Source of the DNA: Mastigias papua
Lineage: Eukaryota > Cnidaria > Scyphozoa > Rhizostomeae > Mastigiidae
Direction: 5' to 3'
NCBI GenBank assembly: GCA_964019165.1
Contig: OZ025273.1
Span: 14,428,714-14,492,713 of the forward strand
DNA length: 64,000 nucleotides
Part shown: positions 11,837 through 24,297 of the stretch, piece by piece
How positions within the stretch are numbered: position 1 is the stretch's first letter
Layout: each line of letters starts with the position of its first letter
The notes under the pieces: model-generated
The model's database searches: none
Seen by the model: only the letters and a program-made list of their open reading frames with translations
Told to the model about the DNA's origin: nothing
Program-made: the position numbers and the translations under genes

Positions 11837-12426
11837 GCTAAACTACTGGCATCGGTGCAAGCATAGATGTAAAAGACGTTTCATGCATGATATTTACGTA
11901 TTTCCACTCAAATTCAATTATACAACAGTATATGCACACATTGTGATTGCTTGTTATGGGCCTAAATACGTATGTGTGCAAAGTCTGACAATACAGCAAT
12001 GACCACTGATCTGATGGTCATATCATATTATAAATGCTAGATTCACTGTAGAAATATGCTTAGATTATGGTTTGGAGCTATGACACACGTACCTATCGTG
12101 ATTGTAGGCCTTGCATAGTATTGTCAGTTTTGCCACATCTAAAGCACTTTAAAGCTGTATATAGTGTAACAATACAGACTAAGGCTAATTTGAGTGGGAA
12201 ACATTGGCTAAACTACTGGCATCGGTGCAAGCATAGATGTAAAAGACGTTTCATGCATGACAATAACGTACTTCCACTCAAATTCAATCATACAACAGTA
12301 TATGCACACATTGTGATTGCTTGTTGTAGGCCTAAATACGTATGTGTGCAAAGTCTGACAATACAGCAATGACCACTGATCTGATGGTCATATGATATTA
12401 TAAATGCTAGATTCACTGTAGAAATA

Positions 12427-12616
12427 ATGTATAAGACGTTTAATGCATGATATTGACGCAATTCCACTCAAATTCAATCATACAACAGTATATGCACACA
12501 TTGTGATTGCTTGTTGTAGGCCTAAATACGTATGTGTGCAAAGTCTGACAATACAGCAATGACCACTGATCTGATGGTCATATGATATTATAAATGCTAG
12601 ATTCACTGTAGAAATA
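12427..12616 (+). repeat. 190-bp half-size unit, copy 4
   Basis: GAAATA at 12421-12426 is joined to ATGTATAAGACG. This copy has T for A at the fifth base after the junction, a variant shared with copies 5-7 and absent from copies 1-3. It is preceded by a CAATACAGACT/GAGTGGGAAAC unit and followed by a TTTGAAGCT unit. Confidence 0.94.
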
Positions 12617-13356
12617 TGCTTAGATTATGGTTTGAAGCTATGACACACGTACCTATAGTGATTGTAGGCCTTGCATAGTATTGTCAGTTTTGCCACATCT
12701 AAAGCACTCTAAAGCTGTATATAGTGTAAAAACACAGACTAAGGCTAATTTGAGTAGGAAACATTGGCTAAACTACTGGCATCGGTGCAAGCATAGATGT
12801 AAAAGACGTTTCATGCATGATATTTACGTATTTCCACTCAAATTCAATTATACAACAGTATATGCACACATTGTGATTGCTTGTTATGGGCCTAAATACG
12901 TATGTGTGCAAAGTCTGACAATACAGCAATGACCACTGATCTGATGGTCATATCATATTATAAATGCTAGATTCACTGTAGAAATATGCTTAGATTATGG
13001 TTTGGAGCTATGACACACGTACCTATCGTGATTGTAGGCCTTGCATAGTATTGTCAGTTTTGCCACATCTAAAGCACTTTAAAGCTGTATATAGTGTAAC
13101 AATACAGACTAAGGCTAATTTGAGTGGGAAACATTGGCTAAACTACTGGCATCGGTGCAAGCATAGATGTAAAAGACGTTTCATGCATGACAATAACGTA
13201 CTTCCACTCAAATTCAATCATACAACAGTATATGCACACATTGTGATTGCTTGTTGTAGGCCTAAATACGTATGTGTGCAAAGTCTGACAATACAGCAAT
13301 GACCACTGATCTGATGGTCATATGATATTATAAATGCTAGATTCACTGTAGAAATA

Positions 13357-13546
13357 ATGTATAAGACGTTTAATGCATGATATTGACGCAATTCCACTCA
13401 AATTCAATCATACAACAGTATATGCACACATTGTGATTGCTTGTTGTAGGCCTAAATACGTATGTGTGCAAAGTCTGACAATACAGCAATGACCACTGAT
13501 CTGATGGTCATATGATATTATAAATGCTAGATTCACTGTAGAAATA
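13357..13546 (+). repeat. 190-bp half-size unit, copy 5
   Basis: GAAATA at 13351-13356 is joined to ATGTATAAGACG. It is the 930-bp duplicate of copy 4 and has the same flanking units. Confidence 0.94.
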
Positions 13547-13721
13547 TGCTTAGATTATGGTTTGAAGCTATGACACACGTACCTATAGTGATTGTAGGCC
13601 TTGCATAGTATTGTCAGTTTTGCCACATCTAAAGCACTCTAAAGCTGTATATAGTGTAAAAACACAGACTAAGGCTAATTTGAGTAGGAAACATTGGCTA
13701 AACTACTGGCATCGGTGCAAG

Positions 13722-14296
13722 GATAGATGTAAAAGACGTTTCATGCATGACATTAACGTACTTCCACTCAAATTCAATCATACAACAGTATATGCACACA
13801 TTGTGATTGCTTGTTGTAGGCCTAAATACGTATGTGTGCAAAGTCTGACAATACAGCAATGACCACTGATCTGATGGTCATATCATATTATAAATGCTAG
13901 ATTCACTGTAGAAATATGCTTAGATTATGGTTTGGAGCTATGACACACGTACTTATAGTGATTGTAGGCCTTGCATAGTATTGTCAGTTTTGCCACATCT
14001 AAAGCACTCTAAAGCTGTATATAGTGTAAAAACACAGACTAAGGCTAATTTGAGTAGGAAACATTGGCTAAACTACTGGCATCGGTGCAAGCATAGATGT
14101 AAAAGACGTTTGATGCATGATATTGACGCAATTCCACTCAAATTCAATCATACAACAGTATATGCACACATTGTGATTGCTTGTTATTGGCCTAAATACG
14201 TATGTGTGCAAAGTCTGACAATACAGCAATGACCACTGATCTGATGGTCATATGATATTATAAATGCTAGATTCACTGTAGAAATATGCTTAGATT
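13722..14296 (+). repeat. Satellite units between duplications
   Basis: This covers the rest of the unit with landmark 13557 (GGATAGATG, CATTAACGTA, TTGTTGTAGG) and the full unit at 13927. The latter has GTTTGATGCATG for the common GTTTAATGCATG and the end form GTTATTGG, which I saw nowhere else. Confidence 0.88.
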
Positions 14297-15776
14297 ATGG
14301 TTTGGAGCTATGACACACGTACCTATAGTGATTGTAGGCCTTGCATAGTATTGTCAGTTTTGCCACATCTAAAGCACTTTAAAGCTGTATATAGTGTAAC
14401 AATACAGACTAAGGCTAATTTGAGTGGGAAACATTGGCTAAACTACTGGCATCGGTGCAAGCATAGATGTAAAAGACGTTTCATGCATGACATTAACGTA
14501 CTTCCACTCAAATTCAATCATACAACAGTATATGCACACATTGTGATTGCTTGTTGTAGGCCTAAATACGTATGTGTACAAAGTCTGACAATACAGCAAT
14601 GACCACTGATCTGATGGTCATATGATATTATAAATGCTAGATTCACTGTAGAAATATGCTTAGATTATGGTTTGGAGCTATGACACACGTACTTATAGTG
14701 ATTGTAGGCCTTGCATAGTATTGTAAGTTTTGCCACATCTAAGGCACTCTAAAGCTGTATATAGTGTAAAAACACAGACTAAGGCTAATTTGAGTAGGAA
14801 ACATTGGCTAAACTACTGGCATCGGTGCAAGCATAGATGTAAAAGACGTTTAATGCATGATATTGACGCAATTCCACTCAAATTCAATCATACAACAGTA
14901 TATGCACACATTGTGATTGCTTGTTATGGGCCTAAATACGTATGTGTGCAAAGTCTGACAATACACCAATGACCACTGATCTGATGGTCATATGATATTA
15001 TAAATGCTAGATTCACTGTAGAAATATGCTTAGATTATGGTTTGGAGCTATGACACACGTACCTATAGTGATTGTAGGCCTTGCATAGTATTGTCAGTTT
15101 TGCCACATCTAAAGCACTTTAAAGCTGTATATAGTGTAACAATACAGACTAAGGCTAATTTGAGTGGGAAACATTGGCTAAACTACTGGCATCGGTGCAA
15201 GCATAGATGTAAAAGACGTTTCATGCATGACATTAACGTACTTCCACTCAAATTCAATCATACAACAGTATATGCACACATTGTGATTGCTTGTTGTAGG
15301 CCTAAATACGTATGTGTACAAAGTCTGACAATACAGCAATGACCACTGATCTGATGGTCATATGATATTATAAATGCTAGATTCACTGTAGAAATATGCT
15401 TAGATTATGGTTTGGAGCTATGACACACGTACTTATAGTGATTGTAGGCCTTGCATAGTATTGTAAGTTTTGCCACATCTAAGGCACTCTAAAGCTGTAT
15501 ATAGTGTAAAAACACAGACTAAGGCTAATTTGAGTAGGAAACATTGGCTAAACTACTGGCATCGGTGCAAGCATAGATGTAAAAGACGTTTAATGCATGA
15601 TATTGACGCAATTCCACTCAAATTCAATCATACAACAGTATATGCACACATTGTGATTGCTTGTTATGGGCCTAAATACGTATGTGTGCAAAGTCTGACA
15701 ATACACCAATGACCACTGATCTGATGGTCATATGATATTATAAATGCTAGAGTCACTGTAGAAATATGCTTAGATT
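14297..15776 (+). repeat. 740-bp tandem duplication (2 units x 2)
   Basis: The units at 14297 and 14667 are repeated at 15037 and 15407. Shared rare markers are GTGTACAAAG at the end of the first unit, and TTGTAAGTTT, CTAAGGCACTC and ATACACCAATG in the second. The copies are almost identical to my reading. A visible difference lies in the last bases (AGAGTCAC from 15749 against AGATTCAC from 15009). Confidence 0.92.
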
Positions 15777-16506
15777 ATGGTTTGAAGCTATGACACACGT
15801 ACCTATAGTGATTGTAGGCCTTGCATAGTATTGTCAGTTTTGTCACATCTAAAGCACTCTAATGCTGTATATAGTGTAAAAACACAGACTTAGGCTAATT
15901 TGAGTAGGAAACATTGGCTAAACTACTGGCATTGGTGCAAGCATAGATGTGAAAGACGTTTCATACATGACATTGACGTACGTCCACTCAAATTCAATCA
16001 TACAACAGTATATGCACACATTGTGATTGCTTGTTGTAGGCCTAAATACATATGTGTGCAAAGTCTGACAATACAGCAATGACCACTGATCTGATGGTCA
16101 TGTGATATTATAAATGCTAGATTTACTGTAGAAATATGCTTAGATTATGTTTTGGAGCTATGACACACGTACCTATAGTGATTGTAGGCCTTGCATAGTA
16201 TTGTCAGTTTTGCCACATCTAAAGCACTCTAAAGCTGTATATAGTGTAAAAACACAGACTAAGGCTAATTTGAGTAGGAAACATTGGCTAAACTACTGGC
16301 ATCGGTGCAAGCATAGATGTAAAAGACGTTTAATGCATGATATTGACGCAATTCCACTCAAATTCAATCATACAACAGTATATGCACACATTGTGATTGC
16401 TTGTTGTAGGCCTAAATACGTATGTGTGCAAAGTCTGACAATACAGCAATGACCACTGATCTGATGGTCATATGATATTATAAATGCTAGATTCACTGTA
16501 GAAATA
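15777..16506 (+). repeat. Two satellite units before short copy 6
   Basis: The unit at 15777 is diverged (TTTGAAGCT, TGTCACATC, CTAATGCTG, CATTGGTGC, GTGAAAGACG, TCATACATGAC, GTACGTCCAC). The unit at 16147 is close to the local consensus with ATGT at the landmark. It lacks its last 10 bases because of the 180-bp deletion. Confidence 0.87.
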
Positions 16507-16696
16507 ATGTATAAGACGTTTAATGCATGATATTGACGCAATTCCACTCAAATTCAATCATACAACAGTATATGCACACATTGTGATTGCTTGTTGTAGG
16601 CCTAAATACGTATGTGTGCAAAGTCTGACAATACAGCAATGACCACTGATCTGATGGTCATATCATATTATAAATGCTAGATTCACTGTAGAAATA
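16507..16696 (+). repeat. 190-bp half-size unit, copy 6
   Basis: GAAATA at 16501-16506 is joined to ATGTATAAGACG. It has the T variant after the junction and is followed by a TTTGAAGCT unit. It begins the 2040-bp repeat. Confidence 0.94.
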
Positions 16697-18546
16697 TGCT
16701 TAGATTATGGTTTGAAGCTATGACACACGTACCTATAGTGATTGTAGGCCTTGCATAGTATTGTTAGTTTCGCCACATCTAAAGCACTCTAAAGCTGTAT
16801 ATAGTGTAAAAACACAGACTAAGGCTAATTTGAGTAGGAAACATTGGCTAAACTACTGGCATCGGTGCAAGGATAGATGTAAAAGACGTTTCATGCATGA
16901 CATTAACGTACTTCCACTCAAATTCAATCATACAACAGTATATGCACACATTGTGATTGCTTGTTGTAGGCCTAAATACGTATGTGTGCAAAGTCTGACA
17001 ATACAGCAATGACCACTGATCTGATGGTCATATGATATTATACATGCTAGATTCACTGTAGAAATATGCTTAGATTATGGTTTGGAGCTATGACACACGT
17101 ACTTATAGTGATTGTAGGCCTTGCATAGTATTGTCAGTTTTGCCACATCTAAAGCACTCTAAAGCTGTATATAGTGTAAAAACACAGACTAAGGCTAATT
17201 TGAGTAGGAAACATTGGCTAAACTACTGGCATCGGTGCAAGCATAGATGTAAAAGACGTTTAATGCATGATATTGACGCAATTCCACTCAAATTCAATCA
17301 TACAACAGTATATGCACACATTGTGATTGCTTGTTATGGGCCTAAATACGTATGTGTGCAAAGTCTGACAATACAGCAATGACCACTGATCTGATGGTCA
17401 TATCATATTATAAATGCTAGAGTCACTGTAGAAATATGCTTAGATTATGTTTTGAAGCTATGACACACGTACCTATAGTGATTGTAGGCCTTGCATAGTA
17501 TTGTCAGTTTTGTCACATCTAAAGCACTCTAAAGCTGTATATAGTGTAAAAACACAGACTAAGGCTACTTTGAGTAGGAAACATTGGCTAAACTACTGGC
17601 ATCGGTGCAAGGATAGATGTAAAAGACGTTTCATGCATGACATTAACGTACTTCCACTCAAATTCAATCATACAACAGTATATGCACACATTGTGATTGC
17701 TTGTTGTAGGCCTAAATACGTATGTGTGCAAAGTCTGACAATACAGCAATGACCACTGATCTGATGGTCATATGATATTATAAATGCTAGATTCACTGTA
17801 GAAATATGCTTAGATTATGGTTTGGAGCTATGACACACGTACTTATAGTGATTGTAGGCCTTGCATAGTATTGTCAGTTTTGCCACATCTAAAGCACTCT
17901 ACAGCTGTATATAGTGTAAAAACACAGACTAAGGCTAATGTGAGTAGGAAACATTGGCTAAACAACTGGCATCGGTTCAAGCATAGATGTAAAAGACGTT
18001 TAATGCATGGTATTGACGCAATTCCACTCAAATTCAATCATACAACAGTATATGCACACATTGTGATTGCTTGTTATGGGCCTAAATACGTATGTGTGCA
18101 AAGTCTGACAATACAGCAATGACAACTGATCTGATGGTCATATCATATTATAAATGCTAGATTCACTGTAGAAATATGCTTAGATTATGGTTTGGAGCTA
18201 TGACACACGTACCTATAGTGATTGTAGGCCTTGCATAGTATTGTCAGTTTTGCCACATCTAAAGCACTTTAAAGCTGTATATAGTGTAACAATACAGACT
18301 AAGGCTAATTTGAGTGGGAAACATTGGCTAAACTACTGGCATCGGTGCAAGCATAGATGTAAAAGACGTTTCATGCATGACATTAACGTACTTCCACTCA
18401 AATTCAATCATACAACAGTATATGCACACATTGTGATTGCTTGTTGTAGGCCTAAATACGTATGTGTGCAAAGTCTGACAATACAGCAATGACCACTGAT
18501 CTGATGGTCATATGATATTATAAATGCTAGATTCACTGTAGAAATA
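16697..18546 (+). repeat. First copy of the 2040-bp repeat, full-length part
   Basis: Full units with landmarks 16707, 17077, 17447 and 17817, plus 18187 up to the next deletion. Together with the 190-bp unit before them they span 2040 bp (190 + 5 x 370). The units at 16707, 17077 and 17447 match 18747, 19117 and 19487 with scattered single-base differences (TTGTTAGTTTCGCC, TACATGCTAG and GGCTACTTTG occur in this copy only). The unit at 17817 is the AATGTGAG/AAACAACTGG subtype. Confidence 0.88.
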
Positions 18547-18736
18547 ATGTATAAGACGTTTAATGCATGATATTGACGCAATTCCACTCAAATTCAATCA
18601 TACAACAGTATATGCACACATTGTGATTGCTTGTTGTAGGCCTAAATACGTATGTGTGCAAAGTCTGACAATACAGCAATGACCACTGATCTGATGGTCA
18701 TATCATATTATAAATGCTAGATTCACTGTAGAAATA
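18547..18736 (+). repeat. 190-bp half-size unit, copy 7
   Basis: GAAATA at 18541-18546 is joined to ATGTATAAGACG. It lies 2040 bp downstream of copy 6. It is preceded by a CAATACAGACT/GAGTGGGAAAC unit and followed by a TTTGAAGCT unit. It is the last half-size unit in the window. Confidence 0.94.
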
Positions 18737-19856
18737 TGCTTAGATTATGGTTTGAAGCTATGACACACGTACCTATAGTGATTGTAGGCCTTGCATAGTA
18801 TTGTCAGTTTTGCCACATCTAAAGCACTCTAAAGCTGTATATAGTGTAAAAACACAGACTAAGGCTAATTTGAGTAGGAAACATTGGCTAAACTACTGGC
18901 ATCGGTGCAAGGATAGATGTAAAAGACGTTTCATGCATGACATTAACGTACTTCCACTCAAATTCAATCATACAACAGTATATGCACACATTGTGATTGC
19001 TTGTTGTAGGCCTAAATACGTATGTGTGCAAAGTCTGACAATACAGCAATGACCACTGATCTGATGGTCATATGATATTATAAATGCTAGATTCACTGTA
19101 GAAATATGCTTAGATTATGGTTTGGAGCTATGACACACGTACTTATAGTGATTGTAGGCCTTGCATAGTATTGTCAGTTTTGCCACATCTAAAGCACTCT
19201 AAAGCTGTATATAGTGTAAAAACACAGACTAAGGCTAATTTGAGTAGGAAACATTGGCTAAACTACTGGCATCGGTGCAAGCATAGATGTAAAAGACGTT
19301 TAATGCATGATATTGACGCAATTCCACTCAAATTCAATCATACAACAGTATATGCACACATTGTGATTGCTTGTTATGGGCCTAAATACGTATGTGTGCA
19401 AAGTCTGACAATACAGCAATGACCACTGATCTGATGGTCATATCATATTATAAATGCTAGAGTCACTGTAGAAATATGCTTAGATTATGTTTTGAAGCTA
19501 TGACACACGTACCTATAGTGATTGTAGGCCTTGCATAGTATTGTCAGTTTTGTCACATCTAAAGCACTCTAAAGCTGTATATAGTGTAAAAACACAGACT
19601 AAGGCTAATTTGAGTAGGAAACATTGGCTAAACTACTGGCATCGGTGCAAGGATAGATGTAAAAGACGTTTCATGCATGACATTAACGTACTTCCACTCA
19701 AATTCAATCATACAACAGTATATGCACACATTGTGATTGCTTGTTGTAGGCCTAAATACGTATGTGTGCAAAGTCTGACAATACAGCAATGACCACTGAT
19801 CTGATGGTCATATGATATTATAAATGCTAGATTCACTGTAGAAATATGCTTAGATT
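18737..19856 (+). repeat. Second, partial copy of the 2040-bp repeat
   Basis: The units at 18747, 19117 and 19487 repeat 16707, 17077 and 17447. Shared markers include GGATAGATG in the first and third units, and AGAGTCAC, TTTTGAAGC and TGTCACATC at and after the second/third boundary. Correspondence stops at the unit starting at 19857, which differs clearly from 17817. Confidence 0.88.
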
Positions 19857-22800
19857 ATGGTTTGGAGCTATGACATACGTACCTATAGTGATTGTAGGCC
19901 TTGCATAGTATTGTCAGTTTTGCCACATGTAAAGCACTTTGAAGCTGTATATAGTTTTAAAACACAGACTAAGGCTAATTTGAGTAGGAAACATTGGCTA
20001 AACTACTGGCATCGGTGCAAGCATAGATGTAAAAGACGTTTAATGCATGATATTGACGCAATTCCACTCAAATTCAATCATACAACAGTATATGCACACA
20101 TTGTGATTGCTTGTTATGGGCCTAAATACGTATGTGTGCAAAGTCTGACAATACAGCAATGACCACTGATCTGATGGTCATATCATATTATAAATGCTAG
20201 ATTCACTGTAGAAATATGCTTAGATTATGTTTTGGAGCTATGACACATGTACTTAAAGTGATTGTAGGCCTTGCATAGTATTGTCAGTTTTGCCGCATGT
20301 AATGGACTTTCAAGCTGTATATAGTGTGAAAACACAGACTAAGGCTAATTTGAGTAGGAAACATTTGCTAAACTACTAGCATCGGTGCAAGCATAGATGT
20401 AAAAGACGTTTCATACATGACATTGACGTACTTCCACTCAAATGCAATCATACAACAGTATATGCACACATTGTGATTGCTTGTTGTAGGCCTAAATACG
20501 TATGTGTGCAAAGTCTGACAATACAGCAATGACCACTGATCTGATGGTCATATGATATTATAAATGCTAGATTCACTGTAGAAATATGCTTATATTATGT
20601 TTTGCAGCTATGATACACGTACTTATAGTGATTGTAGGCCTTGCATAGTATTGTCAGTTTTGCCACATCTAAAGCACTTGACAGCTGTATATAGTGTAAA
20701 AACACAGACCAAGGCTAATTTGAGTAGGAAACATTGGCTAAACTACTGGCATCGGTGCAAGCATAGATGTAAAAGACGTTTAATGCATGACATTGACGTA
20801 CTTCCACTCAAATTCAATCATACAACAGTATATGCACACATTGTGATTGCTTGTTATGGGCCTAAATACGTATGTGTGCAAAGTCTGACAATACAGCAAT
20901 GACCACTGATCTGATGGTCATATCATATTATAAATGCTAGATTCACTGTAGAAATATGCTTAGATTATGGTTTGGAGCTATGACACACGTACTTATAGTG
21001 ATTGTAGGCCTTGCATAGTATTGTCAGTTTTGCCACATCTAAAGCACTCTAAAGCTGTATATAGTGTAAAAACACAGACTAAGGCTAATTTGAGTAGGAA
21101 ACATTGGCTAAACTACTGGCATCGGTGCAAGCATAGATGTAAAAGACGTTTCACGCATGACATTAACTTACTTCCACTCAAATTCAATCATACAACAGTA
21201 TATGCACACATTGTGATTGCTTGTTGTAGGCCTAAATACGTAGGTGTGCAATGTCTGACAATACAGCAACGACCACTGATCTGATGGTCATATGATATTA
21301 TACATGCTAGATTCACTGTAGAAATATGCTTAGATTATGTTTTGGAGCTATGACACACGTATTTATAGTGATTGTAGGCCTTGCATAGTATTGTCAGCTT
21401 TGCCACATCTAAGGCACTCGAAAGCCTTATATAGTGTAAAAACACAGACTAAGGCTAATTTGAGTAGGAAACATTGGCTAAACTACTGGCAACGGTGCAA
21501 GCATAGATGTAAAAGACGTTTAATACATGACATTGACGCACTTCCACTCAAATTCAATCATACAACAGTATATGCACACATTGTGATTGCTTTTGTCTGG
21601 CCTAAATACGCATGTGTGCAAAGTCTGACAATACAGCAATGACCACTGATCTGATGGTCATATCATATTATAAATGCTAGATTCACTGTAGAAATATGCT
21701 TAGATTATGTTTTGGAGCTATGACACATGTACTTAAAGTGATTGTAGGCCTTGCATAGTATTGTCAGTTTTGCCGCATGTAAAGCACTTTCAAGCTGTAT
21801 ATAGTGTAAAAACACAGACTAAGGCTAATTTGAGTAGGAAACATTTCCTAAACTACTGGCATCGGTGCAAGCATAGATGTAAAAGACGTTTCATGCATGA
21901 CATTAACGTACTTCCACTCAAATTCAATCATACAACAGTATATGCACACATTGTGATTGCTTTTGTCTGGCCTAAATACGCATGTGTGCAAAGTCTGACA
22001 ATACAGCAATGACCACTGATCTGATGGTCATATCATATTATAAATGCTAGATTCACTGTAGAAATATGCTTAGAGTATGTTTTGGAGCTATGACACATGT
22101 ACTTAAAGTAATTGTAGGCCTTGCATAGTATTGTCAGTTTTGCCGCATGTAATGGACTTTCAAGCTGTATATAGTGTAAAAACACAGACTAAGGCTAATT
22201 TGAGTAGGAAACATTGGCTAAACTACTGGCAACGGTGCACGCATAGATGTAAAAGACGTTTCATGCATGACATTGACGTACTTCCACTCAAATGCAATCA
22301 TACAACAGTATATGCACACATTGTGATTGCTTGTTTTAGGCCTAAATACGTATGTGTGCAAAGTCTGACAATACAGCAATGACCACTGATCTGATGGTCA
22401 TATCATATTATAAATGCTAGATTCACTGTAGAAATATGCTTAGATTATGTTGTGGAGCTATGATACACGTACTTATAGTGATTGTAGGCCTTGCATAGTA
22501 TTGTCAGTTTTGCCACATCTAAAGCACTTGACTGCTGTATATAGTGTAAAAACACAGACCAAGGCTAATTTGAGTAGGAAACATTGGCTAAACTACTGGC
22601 ACCGGTGCACGCATAGATGTAAAAGACGTTTCATGCATGACATTGACGTACTTCCACTCAAATGCAATCATACAACAGTATATGGACACATTGTGATTGC
22701 TTGTTTTAGGCCTAAATACGTATGTGTGCAAAGTCTGACAATACAGCAATGACCACTGATCTGATGGTCATATCATATTATAAATGCTAGATTCACTGTA

Positions 22801-24297
22801 GAAATATGCTTAGATTATGTTGTGGAGCTAAGATACACGTACTTATAGTGATTGTAGGCCTTGCATAGTATTGTCAGTTTTGCCACATCTAAAGCACTTG
22901 ACAGCTGTATATAGTGTAAAAACACAGACCAAGGCTAATTTGAGTAGGAAACATTGGCTAAACTACTAGCATCGGTGCAAGCATAGATGTAAAAGACGTT
23001 TAATGCATGACATTGACGCATTTCCACTCAAATTCAATCATACAACAGTATATGCACACATTGTGATTGCTTGTGACTGGCCTCTAATACGTATGTGAGC
23101 AAAGTCTGACAATACAGCAATGACCACTGATCTGATGGTCATATCGTATTATAAATGCTAGATTCACTGTAGAAATATGCTTAGATTATGGTTTGGAGCT
23201 ATGACACACGTACTTATAGTGATTGTAGGCCTTATATAGTATTGTCAGTTTTGCCACATCTAAGGCACTCGAAAGCCTTATATAGTGTAAAAACACAGAC
23301 TAAGGCTAATTTGAGTAGGAAACATTGGCTAAACTACTGGCACCGGTGCAAGCATAGATGTAAAAGACGTTTCATGCATGACATTGACGTACTTCCACTC
23401 AAATTCAATCATACAACAGTATATGCACACATTGTGATTGCTTGTTGTAGGCCTAAATACGCATGTGTGCAAAGTTTGACAATACAGCAATGACCACTGA
23501 TCTGATGGTCATATGATATTATAAATGCTAGATTCACTGTAGAAATATGCTTATATTATGTTTTGCAGCTATGATACACGTACTTATAGTGATTGTAGGC
23601 CTTGCATAGTATTGTCAGTTTTGCCACATCTAAAGCACTCTAAAGCTGTATATAGTGTAAAAACACAGACCAAGGCTAATTTGAGTAGGAAACATTGGCT
23701 AAACTACTGGCATCGGTGCAAGCATAGATGTAAAAGACGTTTAATGCATGACATTGATGCACTTCCACTCAAATTCAATCATACAACAGTATATGGACAG
23801 ATTGTGATTGCTTGTTATGGGCCTAAATACGTATGTGTGCAAAGTCTGACAATACAGCAATGACCACTGATATGATGGTCATATCATATTATAAATGCTA
23901 GATTCACTGTAGAAATATGCTTAGATTATGTTTTGGGGCTATGACACACGTACTTAAAGTGACTGTAGGCCCTGCATAGTATTGTCAGTTTTGCTACATC
24001 TAACGCACTCTAAAGCTGTATATAGTGTAAAAACACAGACTAAGGCTAATTTGAGTAGGAAACATTGGCTAAACTACCGGCATCGGTGCAAGCATAGGTG
24101 TAAAAGACGTTTAATGCATGGTATTGACGCAATTCCACTAAAATTCAATCATACAACAGTATATGCACACAATGTGATTGCTTGTTGTAGGCCTAATTAC
24201 GTATGTGTGCAAAGTCTGACAATACAGCAATGACCACTGATCTGATGGTCATATCATATTATAAATGCTAGATTCACTGTAGAAATATGCTTAGATT
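19857..24297 (+). repeat. Twelve heterogeneous satellite units
   Basis: Units start at 19857, 20227, 20597, 20967, 21337, 21707, 22077, 22447, 22817, 23188, 23558 and 23928. No long exact duplication is obvious, but short tracts are shared between neighbours. TTTTGTCTGG with ACGCATGTG ends both 21337 and 21707. CAAATGCAATC occurs in 20227, 22077 and 22447. GTTTTAGGCC ends 22077 and 22447. ACTTAAAGT (a TAA in the long reading frame) appears in 20227, 21707, 22077 and 23928. The unit at 20967 has its usual stop changed (CAACGACC for CAATGACC). This looks like an older or boundary part of the array, subject to conversion of short tracts. Confidence 0.88.
22817..23187 (+). repeat. 371-bp unit with a one-base insertion
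   Basis: CCTCTAATACG at 23081-23091 replaces CCTAAATACG, adding one base and shifting the phase of all later units by one. The unit also has AAGATACACG for ATGATACACG near its start and the mixed end form GTGACTGG. Confidence 0.9.

Larger units (their letters stand above)
11837..13721 (+). repeat. 930-bp tandem duplication, apparently perfect
   Basis: Every stretch I compared between 11837-12791 and the sequence 930 bases further on is identical, including rare markers such as ACCTATCGTG, CAATAACG, TATTTACGTATTTCC and AATTCAATTAT. The period is 370 + 190 + 370. The match starts just after 11836 (A there, G at 12766) and ends just before 13722 (G there, C at 12792). This places the crossover between about 12767 and 12791, inside the ACTACTGGCATCGGTGCAAG region. 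The duplicated segment therefore begins and ends in the middle of a unit. Confidence 0.92.
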
